The notes beneath the pieces were generated by a model. It saw only the letters and a program-made list of their open reading frames with translations. It made no database searches and had not been told where the DNA came from. Shown here piece after piece: positions 1-12,800 of a DNA stretch of 64,000 nt. The stretch spans positions 324,300 through 388,299 of the forward strand of contig NMRA01000288.1 of the NCBI GenBank assembly GCA_002633005.1. The letters are read 5' to 3'. Each line of letters opens with the position of its first letter. Within the stretch, counting starts at the first letter, position 1. Both the position numbers and the translations under genes were made by a program. This DNA comes from Phoronis australis (taxonomy: Eukaryota; Phoronida; Phoronidae).

Positions 1-226
1 TCATATTTTACTTATATGTCTGTTGATAGAACAACATTCTATTGTTCACTGATTCACAATACTTTTATCGTTTGCGTGTGTTTTGTGGTGGTTTTCATTT
101 GATTGAAGGATTTTTTTGTCATGAGCCTGAATTCACATGATGACTTTTGGTCATCGCCATTGAAAGATAGGAGCCATATGCGAGATTGCTGATGCATTTT
201 TGGAAAATTTGTCATTTGCATTGTAG

Positions 227-1982
227 AAATTGAGGCTAGACTGAGGGCAGAGGAAGAAAAAGTGCGTCAGCGAAAGAAAGCAGAAAAACAGCTGGAGAAG
301 GAGAAGCGACGAAAGGAGTATGAGCAGAAACAGCGGGAAATGGCACAAGAGAGCAAACGTCAGCAGGAGCAGCCACCTGGTGAGCAATCAGTTGATTTAG
401 TTAAAGGTGCACTTTGCTTTGTTTGGCAGGCTATGAATGGAAAGTGAAGGTCTTTTGCTCTCATTAAATTGGTCTGATAATATTCTTTATCATGGTAGGA
501 TTCTTTTTTCTGTGCCAACAAAATCGTCAAAACCACCAGCATCTCAAGAAAACGCTCTAAATTTTATTGGGTTGGTCAACCATAAAATTGCAAATTTGAA
601 AATAGCGCTTCTTTGTATTTTGCTGTCTACTGAATTGATAAGGGGAATATGATCCTATCACGGCAAGGAATATTTATTTATGAGACCTATTTTATTCTTA
701 TGAAAGCAAATGACGATTTTCGTTTTCTTTAGATGGCGAAACATGGCGAAGTACAGTTTTTAATTTTCATTGTTGTTGAAGCAGGGCTTGTAATTTTCCG
801 CGGAAACGCGGATTTCCGCTTTTTTCAAATGTTCTGTCCGCGCATTTTATATTTCCGCGTAAAAAAATGGGATTTGATATAAAATTTCCACGAAAAATTC
901 CTTTCTTACCGCGGCATTGCAGATGACGTTCACCTCGAAAAGCGGAAGTTGCTCTTTATGTTTCGGAGGAACGTAAATTGTCAACATCGCCGGGGCATCT
1001 GGGATAGTGTGGTGGGATTTTCAATGGCGTCTCGTGTTATTGTAAATCGCGGCGACAAATACTACGGCTCTGCAGCCAAAAATGTGTGGGTAGGGAGTGG
1101 GCGGACGAGCTAAAAGGACACAGACGCATGGTACTGATGGCGGTAACGTTTTTTTAATTTTTTTTTAGTCCTCCCGATTTTTGCCGGGGAAAGGTTCACA
1201 TGGACCATTTCAAGGCTGGGTAGCGCGCATGATTTGGGCCGTAAAAGTTTCCGCGTTTTTGCCATTGGTCATTCCAAGCCCTGTTGAAGACACCATTTCC
1301 AGTGTGCTCTCACCGATTTACATTTGGAGCACATAATGACTATCATTACTCTGACGAACTCTCTAAAACAGGAACATTGGAAGAATTGTAGCCCTTAATA
1401 TGTTATGTGACGCTTTCTTGGTGTTCATTGTCAATTGTCAATTATTGTTATTTTTAAAAGAGAACTGATAGCTTTCTTAGTTTACATAAAAAATAAAATT
1501 TTGGTGTCATTCACTTTCAGTTGCCGGTCATTTTGTTGCTGCACCACTAGAAGTTAATTAAACTTTCTTTCTGTTTGTTTTCAAAATGATTTTCATCTTG
1601 TGTTGAGAGAGTATCATTTGGCACTGATATTTTTTCAAAATTAGATCGCGCAAATTTTAAAAAAGCAAAACAGTAGTATGTTTAAGTGCATAAGACATAT
1701 TACGAGGTAACTGTAATATTATACTTTTCAGACTCACGTTTGCAAGATGGTCGAGGAGATGAAGCTGTAATGAAGGATGTGGACGAACGTTCATGCCTCT
1801 CAGTTGTCTTGAAATCCTTGATCTCTCTCCTATTCATTTGTGTTGCCTTGTACGTATTTTGCGAGATGAACCCGACGAACTCAACCTGCCAGGAGGCCCA
1901 CAGTCAGATGCGGGTATTCTACGTTAAGGCAGAGAAATTTCTAGAAACACTCTTCGAGAAGGTCATACCCATTTCAGACTAG
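227..1982 (+). CDS. LRRC59: LRRC59-like protein, 3' part (last two coding exons)
   Basis: Two exons are visible: 227-379 and 1732-1982. They join in phase (CCT G | AC) and end in TAG at 1980-1982. The first encodes a highly charged helix (RKKAEKQLEKEKRRKEY and on). The second encodes a short acidic linker, a hydrophobic membrane segment (LKSLISLLFICVALYVFCEM) and a roughly 40-residue C-terminal tail with an NST glycosylation-type triplet and a Cys. This order, charged coiled coil then a single C-terminal TM then a short lumenal tail, matches the C-terminal half of LRRC59, an ER/nuclear-envelope tail-anchored protein involved in nuclear import of FGF1 and in ribosome association. The N-terminal leucine-rich repeats would lie left of the window, so the gene is partial here. 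Similarity is strongest in the charged helix (KEKRRKEYEQ versus KERRRKEYDA, recalled). Another charged-helix tail-anchored protein remains possible. Confidence 0.7.
428..735. mobile_element. MITE copy 1 of the 'GGTCT-CATAATATTCC' inverted-repeat family
   Basis: A roughly 300-base element in the LRRC59 intron. Its left part (ATTGGTCTGATAATATTC, ~460) and right part (CACGGCAAGGAATATT, ~660) form imperfect inverted repeats. The same sequence occurs at 10606-10925 and, inverted, at about 34596-34855. There is no coding capacity. It looks like a non-autonomous DNA transposon; the ends are approximate because target-site duplications are not clear. Confidence 0.55.
782..1283. mobile_element. MITE, CAGGGCTTG-ended (hAT-like ends), complete copy
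   Basis: The element begins CAGGGCTTGTAATTTTCC and ends GGTCATTCCAAGCCCTG, which are inverted relative to each other. It is flanked on both sides by the 6-base direct repeat ttgaag (776-781 and 1284-1289). About 250 bases of its right half recur in inverse orientation at 41063-41326, and a smaller relative with the same ends lies at 45753-45987. The CAGGG terminus is typical of hAT elements, although hAT normally gives 8-base target duplications. It has no transposase ORF. Confidence 0.7.
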
Positions 1983-4069
1983 GTACAAAGTCGAGTTTGT
2001 TTTGTGGTTTGTGTTGCCAGGGCTTTTTTTAAAAAACGGTTGCCATTGTCTTCATTTTTTCTGACTTGCCAATAAAATTGCCATAATTGGCGTTATGGTG
2101 GGTCCCTAAGTGACCAGGTATTTACGACTTTTATATGATGGTGTTAATCTAACAAACGAGACAAACTTGGTTACCAGCATATTCCACAAAAGAGTAAATC
2201 TAGCGAGATCTCGCTCAATCGGACCTCTATATGTTACTTCTGATCAGGTGTTTGTTTTTGAAAGGGCTACATGTTGTTAAATGTATGTTGTTGCTTATGA
2301 AACCATCCAGAGACAGGTAAGAAAGACGTTGAGTATTTTAAGGATTTCTTAGAAGCAGTTCATCTGACATGAGAAGTGTTCTTGTGTCAGATGAAATGGT
2401 GACACACATTCTGAAGCATTCTGAAACAGCTTCTGTTTTCTTTGTTTCCATATTGTACCTTACACATGTCAATTTTTACCGAGAGTTTTCAATATTGTCT
2501 TTGTTGTTGTGAACCATATGCTTCCTCAGTTAACTTGAAAGTCTGCATAACTGGTCAGTCTGCATAACTGGTCAGTCTGCATAACTGGTCAGTCTGCATA
2601 ACTGGTCAGTCTGCATGACTGGTCAGTCTGCATGACTGGTCAGTCTGCATGACTGGTCAGTCTGCATGACTGGTCAGTCTGCATGACTGGTCAGTCTGCA
2701 TGACTGGTCAGTCTGCATGACTGGTCAGTCTGCATGACTGGTCAGTCTGCATAACTGATCAGTTTGCATAACTGATTCGTCTGCATAACTGGTCAGTCTG
2801 CTATGTAATGTTCTCAGTCTGCGTTTTTCTTGCATTAGAAGTGTGCCAAAAAGAATGTGGCTGTCAACGGAATGGAACTAGACTGGTTCCATGCTCAAAC
2901 ATTAGATAAAGTCACTTATTGGTGATAATGCATTTCAACTCTGTTTGAAAACTGAATGACGTGTCATTTAAGATAGCACGGTTATAAAAAATTGCATAAA
3001 TGAGTGTGTCATCTGTATTAGTTTGGAAAGATTTAATCTTTTCGCTTTGTGGATTCCAGCCAAATGATAGCTTTATTTTGTTTAGTTCTCCTCGACACAG
3101 GTTTTTAAGGCTGAGATTTTTTCTCTTTGGGTGAAAATTTGACAAATCCGCCTGAACACAATGTTGTTTTTGTTTGTGCAGGGCCTTTGAATGCACATTG
3201 AATGTGCTTGGTGTTGTAGATGCTTTCAATCATAAAACAGTAAGTTAACACACAAAGTCAGGTATTGGTGCATTCCAGTGAGGTGATTGGGAGAAAAGAC
3301 TACGTGTTCTTAACTATTCACATTTCAGTACTATGTAACTTCTTTGTGAACGTAACAAAATGCCATGACTTGGGCTATATTAGCAAGATGTGTTGTTTGC
3401 ATTGAGTAAATCGAACAAAAATGCATTGTTTGGTATTTGCAACCATAGTCCCGAGATTCAAACTATGATTTTGCATTATAATGAAAGACGTGGAGTTTTT
3501 TTAATGATGTGCAAAATGTCAAATGATTCACCACAATGCAAAACCAGTCTTGAAAATGATGAGATTGTTTTTACTTGTTGAACAAATAAAACTTGTTTAT
3601 TGATGTTAACAAAGTGTTATTCTTCAAAATCTAGTATTAAGGGACGGTAACATGTTATGCTTGGAGGATGTGCTTCAAATTACATTTTTTATGTGGTATT
3701 CCAGTTAACAAAGAATGTTACCTTTTTGAAAGGGTTTTTGGTCAGTTTGGCATACATATTACTTCTTCAAACCGAATGTTGCGATTTGAGTAAATCCAAT
3801 TACTGAGGTCAAGTGGCAAATTGTTACCTGTAAATTGTTACCTGTAAATTGATTCTGGAACTGTAAATGGGCAAACATCTTGACCAATGATGGAGCGTGC
3901 TCAGACTGGGTAAAATGTTCAGAACTTGCGTACCGCGTCGTACTTCCCATTTGAAAAATTGCTATAATTCAAATTTCGTTTTTATAGAAAAACTTTAAAA
4001 TAAATTTTGCCCTGAGTAGAATGTGTCTAACTGACCAAAGAGGCTGCCTTCCTTTTTCAATGAAATAAA
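1983..4069 (+). other. Probable LRRC59 3'UTR with two candidate poly(A) signals
   Basis: No coding sequence is convincing between the TAG at 1982 and 4.1 kb. AATAAA occurs at 2071-2076, about 90 bases after the stop, and again at 4064-4069. The distal signal lies only about 85 bases from the opposite-strand AATAAA at 4155-4165 that would end the ATG4 transcript, so the two genes appear to converge tail-to-tail. The stretch holds a 17-base minisatellite (2541-2801). Confidence 0.45.
2541..2801 (+). repeat. 17-base tandem repeat (minisatellite), about 15 copies
   Basis: The unit GTCTGCATAACTGGTCA is repeated head-to-tail. The outer copies read CATAAC, while a central run of about eight copies reads CATGAC; the right-most copies carry further substitutions. 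The block of identical central variants suggests recent local expansion or gene conversion. Confidence 0.95.
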
Positions 4070-4139
4070 GTATGCGGATGATCATTTTGCAGTGTTCATT
4101 TCAAGGAAATCCACGAAGTCAACTTGGGAATAGTGTTCA

Positions 4140-6840
4140 GCATAATAGATTATATTTATTTTATTTTCAACATTCACAAGATTTTAAACAACAGTGATTC
4201 TTTCACACATAAAATGCACTTGACATAATATGGAAGACAGGAATGAATCATGGTAAACAAAACGGAACATGACTGCTACTCAGAAGAACAAATCTTGCAC
4301 ACATCATTGACTTACATTACATATTACTGATTAGCCATACAAACAGGTAGGCTTCACAACAACGAGCAGTACTGTTATCAATCATGAAAGTGTGAATGTC
4401 CTCCAATACTGAAAACGGGTGACTTAAAAAGAAAAAATGCAAGTTGCTAAACTACTCTAGACAAGTACTCTCCCCAAAAAAACTAAGCAAATTCCGGATG
4501 TTTCTATGAAGTGTTGAATCCATACAGCACTAGACTCAACTCCCAATAAACCAGAGTCAAGTACAGCATTTTCCATGCCTCAAAAAGGAATTATATTGGT
4601 CCTACATCTGACATTTGGCTTATTTCTGCAACACTCAAACTCTAGAACTTTTCAAGGTTATGTAAGACCCAACTGACAAGTTTTGAGTATTTAGCAAAAT
4701 ACTTAATATAAAACTCTAGATTTGACGGTAAAAGTATGTATTTTCTGAAAACAGAGAGCCTGCAGGATTTGATTTTTCTGACATTTTACCAATCTGCCAT
4801 TGTCTGGGTCATGTGACCATGTCTTTTTAGTATAATCTAGAAAAAAGTAAATAGGTAAAAAGCAAAGGTATCTAAAACATGATGATATTTGAATATCCAC
4901 AATGAAATGATGTTACAGTTTTCTAAAAATCATTTAAAATTATTGTTTTCGCAACTTTTGAATTTTCCTTGAAAATCAAAAAAGTCCTATTTTTATGTCC
5001 CTCGTGCTGTAGAATATTTTGGAAAACAGTGCATAAAGTATTGGTACATGAAAGTTTCATAATAATTCCAAAAGCCATTTCTTAAACATGATGTTCTCAT
5101 TGAAGTTAGCTAAATTTGGACTCTCTAAGGTCCTACATAACCTTAAATGCAAGACAATATACCCACATTTAAAGTGAGACTTAATTTTAAAAGGTGCTTT
5201 GCAAGTTTGAGATAAAATCCAAAGTAATAAATGATGACTAACAGGCCTTTTAAAAACGAGCAACAATATCAAAGAATTTTATGACAAGTCGTGGTTACCC
5301 AAGTGAACATTGGTGGCAAACAAATTGGGAAATCGGCCAACATGACTGAAATCAAACTGTGTCGTCCCAAATGTCTGAAACAATTGCCTAATCTATTATA
5401 CATTATATGACAATGATGACAAGTACCAGAATAATACCACATAATATAATCTTTATAATACATATTGCACGCATTGAAAGGGTACACATAGTGATGTTCA
5501 AAACGCACCATTTTGCTATTGTTCATGCGAGTGTATTTCCACAAACCTCATGTGGCACCAGGTTTGTGTTTTTATAGTTTGATGTCTAGAAGTGACCAAT
5601 GAACACTTTGTGTTTTTATAGTTTGATGTCTAGAAGTGACCAATGAACACTTTGTGTTTTTATAGTTTGATGTCTAGAAGTGACCAATGAACAATTTAAT
5701 AGCACATGCATTTACAGTCACAGATGTGACATTCATCGACCAACGGCGAACATCCTCACACGTAAACAATTACCTGGAATACAGGGTGTTTCAGAAAGAT
5801 AAAAACTTCCATTAATTAGTCTAGCACATAACTTTCTGCGCATTGCACTACCTTGTGCGATTGCCAATCATGAAACATTGTTCATATTACAATAAAGCTG
5901 TGATTTATTAACACCAAATGACTAGGTTACAAAAAAGATAATAGCACAAAAAGGTACGTCACTATATAACAGTCAGAATAAGTACCATCACCCATTTACT
6001 GACCATCATGGTGATGTTGGTAATTCCATGTTACAGAAATAAAAATCCCACTCAGGCAAGGCATCATAATATTGGCCATCTCCTAAACAACCACAAAACA
6101 ATCGTGACACAGCCAAAGTTTATCAATGGTTAGCACACAGCTCGCTGCGCACGAAAGGAATGCAGCGGTTTTGTCACGATGCTGCTGAAACTATACAGCC
6201 ATCAACCTACTAAGTTAACTTCCACAGCAGATCAAATCTGAACTTTCATGCCGGCTGCAATATTGATTTCAGTATCTTTGGCAAAGAGGCACACACTCGC
6301 AATAAGTATCTGAATAGCACAATCACTGTACTTTGCTTTCAGTCAACAACAATACTCCAGTGTACAGAGGTGCTCTGGCAATAGACATAAACTAATCTGT
6401 CACTGCAATCCTATGCTTAAAATAAAAACTTAGAAGGCATGTAGTGACTTGCAAGATAATATAAAACCGTCTCAAAACTGACATGTTCACCTTCAGCAAA
6501 TTATTGATAATCTTTTTGTTCAAAAGCTATGGACGTCAATGTAAAATATTGCCTAGCTCAGGACTCCTTTCTGGAAGAAACATAAAGCTTGCACACAATC
6601 TGGAGACAGAGGCATGTTGGTTGAAATAGTCCGCTGAAATAAGGGGTGTATAAAATTAATGTGGTTTATTATCTATTATTCTGTGAACAGGAAGAAGCTT
6701 ATGCCAAAATAGAGCAAAGCACAGACAATACTTTTCGCAAATTATTGTCCTCTGTTTTGAAGTCAGCATCCATAGATGAGCCATAAACAACTTATTTTAT
6801 GATGTTTATGTGTAGACGGGAATGCAGGCTGTAAACACAA
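4140..6840 (-). other. Probable ATG4 3'UTR and flank
   Basis: No gene is recognised on either strand. The minus strand reads AATAAA at 4155-4165 (TTTATT on the plus strand), a candidate poly(A) signal for the ATG4 gene that stops at 6841. That would give a long 3'UTR of about 2.7 kb. A 44-base tandem triplet lies at 5563-5694. Otherwise the sequence is AT-rich and without obvious structure. Confidence 0.4.
5563..5694. repeat. 44-base tandem repeat, 3 copies
   Basis: The unit starting TTTGTGTTTTTATAG and ending ACCAATGAACAC is repeated at 5563, 5607 and 5651 with essentially no divergence, so it is a recent local triplication. Confidence 0.95.
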
Positions 6841-9800
6841 TCACACCAGGACAAAATCTTCATCAGTGTCATCACCCTGTCGCTCCACAAGGGTGAACTC
6901 TGAAAAAATATCAAACAAACAGCTGCAGTAAATTGGGCCCTGATAATTACCCTGTCCCGAAATACAACAGTGCCACTCAAATTCTATATGATTTACCCAC
7001 AATGTACTCTTCCTGATCATTCGAATGTTATTTACAGCTGCCGTACTGGTCACTATTCCATATCTAAAATATTATCATTCTTATTCATCAATTTAAAACT
7101 TTGCCACTCAGGCTGCACTTATTTCATAAGATGCTAATAACTCTCCACTCATCCAGCACAGCTCAGACATCGCACTACTAAGGTTACCTGTATTGGTCCC
7201 AGACTGCGAAGGATATGGTTGGAACGGAGGCCAGTGGGCAGGGTGATGCTCATGAATTTCAAACAAGGGAGACTTTGTTTTTTCCAGCACCTCTTTGCGT
7301 AGCTTGTGACAGAGCCCATCGAACTCACTCTCAGACTTGCAGAAGAAACCCTGGAAGATCAGACAACACACGAATGAGGGACATGCCAGTAAAACTGCAT
7401 AAAAAACAAATCTGACTTATCTAGCAATTGATATGCGTAATATTATTTGAATAAACTGCTAGAATGGTGTAATTCATCAGTTTCAATCTCTCAGGAAAAC
7501 TGTTGAGGACACCTACGACCGAACGTGTGTCTCCAAAAAAAGAAACATACCAAACGGAGGTAATGTAGGACCATAGAACGATGTTCAATTTTGGCCAACT
7601 TTGGAACACCACATCACAGAAGTGGGTGGTCAAATTCACATGAAGTTTTCAGGTACTACGTACAAAATGAGGCTAAGTTTACAGGGCAGTCAGAATATCT
7701 CCTGCCGATGCTCCTGTAGGAACTACACGCAGAAGAGCATTTTCCTGCCTGGATGTGCGAAGATCAAGAACAGGCTAAAGTTCAGGGGAAAACAGTCCAA
7801 TTGTAAAATGGTGATGAGCATTAACAGCACTTTGTAAGCATATTTGAATGGTTGGCAGAAATCCCCTGAGAAATGCAGGAGTTGTACAGAGAAAAGCATA
7901 TCCTAACGGATGTCTTAAAATCAAGAATGGATCAAAATTACGGAAAAAATGATGGAATCGCAAAATGCTGACTACATTGTGCTGTAGCACTTCATAAGCA
8001 TGCTTTTTTGAAAGTTTGGTCGAAATCCCCGCAAAAAAGTTGAGGTTGCGCACAGAAGAAAATTATTCTCTGCAGCAGGGCACAAACACACAAAAGGAAT
8101 GGTGCCTGTTATTCTCTTCGCCTTCTCTGGAGAATACGTATACGGCCTCAAATACGCAGTTGGACCATACTTACTAAACCCATAGACGGATCTAAATCTT
8201 CAAATTTCATCCGACTTGCGTACGGGCAGTGAAAGCTATCATCTGTGTTCTCTTTTGAGTTCAGGTCAATAACAGGTTGAGTGGTGTGAGGATCTAAGTA
8301 GACTAACTCATTTGCTGAAAGCAAATTATTGCTACAGTCATGCGCATACACAGTACAAGACAAATTTAAAGTATCAGACGAAATACTGTTTCCCCATCAC
8401 GACGGCAAATTCTATTAACAGCAAAGTGGCTTAGCTCTCTCTCAATCTTTCTTGCTAATTCGCTTTCAGTCTCACTCTTTTGAGAACTCGGGCTAATGTG
8501 ACGAATTTGGCTTCCATCCAGCCATTATAACAAGGAAATTAGGCTTGCCCAGATAGCTTCGGTTTCAATATTTTAGAAACTAAGGTAACTTGCAATTAGA
8601 TTGAAGGAGTCAAAGTTTATAGGAGATATTTTGAAGCATTTACCGACTCATAGAATGCTCTTGGCGATGAAAATATAGTGCTATCATGACGAAGAAAATT
8701 TTAAAGTTGATTTTGTAGGGGTGTAGGTCTAACTTTGATTTCCGGCCAGTCAAAACCTGTTAAAGAGTTATTATTACTAAGTAATCATTGTCCTTCAGGG
8801 TTGTGTGCATATTCCCAATCAGTTCATCAAACTAGAGATGAGCTGATATCTCTTTTTAGTATCAAGAACCCAGTTAACAAATTCAATACACAACATTCAA
8901 AGTTAACATATTAATTATTCAGGATGATTGGCCTTCCTCACTTTTTTACTGAGAAATTACATCAATATCCTATGGTTACGTATTAGTTTTCTGCCACTTT
9001 GACAAAAAACAACCATTCAAAGATATCTGCAGTATCCTGATACATTCAGTAAAGACTATGTATTACACTTCTCATCCTACTCTCTTCTCATACTGCACGC
9101 TATTCTTGTGATGAAGTGGGAAAATAAAGAGGGTGAAAACATGTTTTCAATGACCTAGAAAGTCATCCCGACAATTTACGGACAGACAGATAATAACCTT
9201 GCGACTTATCCAATATGTGTGTACTCACCTACATAACCTATGAACCAATGAGCATGATTGGGTTTACCACCTATGATTCCAGCAGACTGCTCAAGGCAAA
9301 AACATTTCTGAAACACAAAATTAATTAAAGTGCCTTGTATAGGTTATAAACATGACAAGCATGTTTGAAAGAAGGGGACAAAATTTGTCCAAAGATGTTA
9401 GAATGTGGTGTGTATAAAGGCTTCCACGCTGCAATGAAAGTGGATTTTGACACAAAATTTCGTACATACTAGCAAACAGCAAGATGGAATTTCCTACTTC
9501 GAATGTCCATCAAGATACCGATAAAGGTATCGTTGAGCAGGAAAAAGAGGGCAAAAGATGGCCAATAGTCTAAGATCCCACCTCGCCCCATAACGCACTC
9601 CATAATTGTGGCCCAGCAGATGCAAATAACACATTTTCCCCGAGACGACACGTCACACTAGATAAGGCATGCATAACTGTGTGACAGTAACACTTATGTT
9701 GCGCCAAATTTCTGTTAAGTCTTAAGTCACTTTTCATGACACAGAGCAAGTCATGTGTTAGTCAATTACTGCTTTGTAATCTGAATATTATTCGCAAAGC

Positions 9801-12800
9801 TATCTCCGTATTAAGAGAGTTGCATCACATTGGATGGCTACGTTTTACCCCAGCTTCTGGTTAAGATAGCCCACTAGACAGTGTGATTTAAGACTTGAAA
9901 CAAGTTATATAGGAAAAGAGTTTTTAAGGCCATCTTTCAACACCACAGTAAATTGGATCATGTATTGGCAGAGGTGGACCACTTTGCTTTGGTTCTTTAG
10001 TCAGAATTGACATAAAGTACTTAATTGCTTTGAAAAGTAATTTGAATATGAACACTAAAAAAATAAATTCTAACTCGAAATTCAGCAAAATTAGCCATGA
10101 TCTGTGGCTTGACATATAAATTTTAAAAGTTCAAGACAAATCAGTACTTACTTTAAGCTTTTCTATATAGACTGGGTTCAGCTCTGAAAGACCAAGGCGC
10201 AGTGGGATAATCAACAGCAGGGGTCGCCACCTCTCAGCACCATTTTTATCACATGACTGACCAGCTTCAAGAATATTCACACTTCTAGTTTCCTCTGGAA
10301 TCTCTAGAGGATGTGATAATGTGCAATGTTTTTGATTCACCGACTGTATTTCTGAGCCAGTTTCTGTTCGAAGCTTGACCTTGATTGATGCATCATCAGG
10401 ACAAGAGCGACACATTTGTCCTACAAAACAGATTGAAGAAATGTCAAAGGAAATGAGTCAGAAAATCAGTAACATGCAGTCAGTTAAGTTCATAGCTCAA
10501 AGGTTAAACAATAAAAGTACATATCATTACACTAACATTGGGGTAGACAAGTTCAAAACAGTAGTTAAGCTAAGCAAAGTGTCCAAAGCTGAATTTCACG
10601 CTGTTCAGTTGGATAGAAAATGAAAATCGAATAAGGCCTTTTACTTTCATCAAATTGGTCTCATAATATTCCTTGCCATGATAGAATTCTCTATCCGCTA
10701 CCAAATCAAGTCACAGATAATGCATACATAAGCCATTTTTGACTATTTGGGTTGGCCAACCCCAACTAGAAACGTTTTCTTGCGTCGCGATGGTTTCCAT
10801 GTTCTTGTTGTTTCTATGTTCTTGTTGACAACGGAAATAGAATTCTATCACGATAAGGAATATTATGGCAGCCAATCATTAAAGAGTCAATAGCTTTTAA
10901 TCGAATTTTCATTTTCAGCCAACTTAACAAATGAAGCCAAAATGCTGCTTTAAGGTTCAATTATTGTTGCATAAGAAACAAAATCAAACTTACTGATGTC
11001 TTCCAGTATAATTGTGTTGTCCATAGCAACGTGTACAGCCAAATTACTCCACTCATCATAAACAACAAGTTTCCTGAAGATAAACCATACCTCATCGGAA
11101 TACATTTAAAACAGTCATCTTTTCTGACATTTTGTACTTGGCAATGATATATTTCCAATAATCACATCATGGGTTCTTTCACAAACTAGTCTAAAATTAA
11201 TTCAAACAATAGTCTGCCAATTCGTGTACATCAAAATTTTGGCCTTACGTTTCCACATTGTCTTAGCAAGCAAGTCTGCATAGTTTTCGAGGCACAAAAC
11301 ATCAAACTTTATCTAACATTCAGTCATGGAACCTGTCCATATCTCAACAGATACACCACACTTCTTGAGGCTTTAAAAACAATATGTTTTACTTTTAAAT
11401 GAAATTACCTTACTTCCAAAAATGGCAGAATAAGATTTCAGCGAACTGCAACTTACTAAATACACATTACAAGACTTACTTGAGAACATGAGCTATTGTA
11501 TTGGGACCAAACCACTGACCGACGGACTTTCCTTCTGACACACCCATAGCAGCTGGAAATAGTGTAATTGCGAGCTAACAGCAAAAAACTCACAATACCA
11601 ATGTTGTATATATACAGTTAAACTCTCTCGTAAATCGGATCCAATTGGACCACGAGGTTTTATTCAAGGCGAACTACGACTTACTCGAACAACCACCAGG
11701 GGGAGCTTATGCGAGTTTTACTGTATACTATCAACAATCCTAACAGTCACATTGGACAAACCGAATTAACAAGTTTTCTTCCAGAATTCAACAACCCTGC
11801 CTAGCTGTCCAATCACCTAAGAGGCAGCCATTTTTGAAGAAGTATACACGGCTAAGCTTGCCAGGTTATCTGTAAAACCCTGCCAGATTTTGCCTTTCAC
11901 TGCATGATCTTGACAAATTAGCAAGAACATCTAACTTCATGTAATGCACTACTAGTCCTCTTACACCAGTTTGGAACTCAGTGTTGAAAAAGATGGCTGG
12001 CGCAACAAGCTTGTTCCAAGATTTTTTGACAAGCACATTTTCCTTATTCAATTGATCCCAAGAATGAGACTCCACAATGAAAAGGCTGTTTTCAATCTTT
12101 CTTGTTGGTTTTGGTCCTTCTGCTAATGATAATTAAATTTTTCTGATTACTCTTATAAANNNNNNNNNNNNNNNNNNNNNNNNNNNNNNNNNNNNNNNNN
12201 NNNNNNNNNNNNNNNNNNNNNNNNNNNNNNNNNNNNNNNNNNNNNNNNNNNNNNNNNNNNNNNNNNNNNNNNNNNAAAAATGGCCACTAGGTGGCGCAAA
12301 CTATGTCGAATCCATCCGAAAACGACAGGATAGCGTCATCTCACTACTAGGTGCCTACATACCAAATTTCATGAAAATCCGTTCAGGACTTTTGAAGATA
12401 CAAAGGTAAGCGTAAAAAACTAAAATTGCCACTAGGGGGCACACCGGTAGTCGGATCCGTCCGAAAGTTCGTACATGCCGTCCCTTTCATGAATGGAACA
12501 TATGTACCAAATTTCATGAACGTATGTCAAAGGGTTTTGGAGATAGAGCAGCGGACGCCGGACGCCAGACGCCGGACGCCGGACGGACGGACGGACGGAC
12601 GGACGGACACATATAAATATGTGGGCGCATAAAAATTAAGATTTACACAAAATCTTAACTTCAGCTCCACAACAGTGAAAAAGACTATGGCTATTTTGTA
12701 AACAAAAAGTTAATTTATTCTATATTCAAAGTTTTTATGAGCACCTTTAGTGAATAGCTCTTTCCATTAATAGGGTTCCATGTTTTAACACAATGCCAAC

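Noticed and set aside
2541-2801. Regular short repeats that could suggest a CRISPR array
   Set aside because: Units are 17 bases with no spacers, in a eukaryotic 3'UTR; this is a minisatellite.
7215-7415. Plus-strand 66-codon frame over an ATG4 exon
   Set aside because: Shadow of the minus-strand ATG4 exon 7350-7188.
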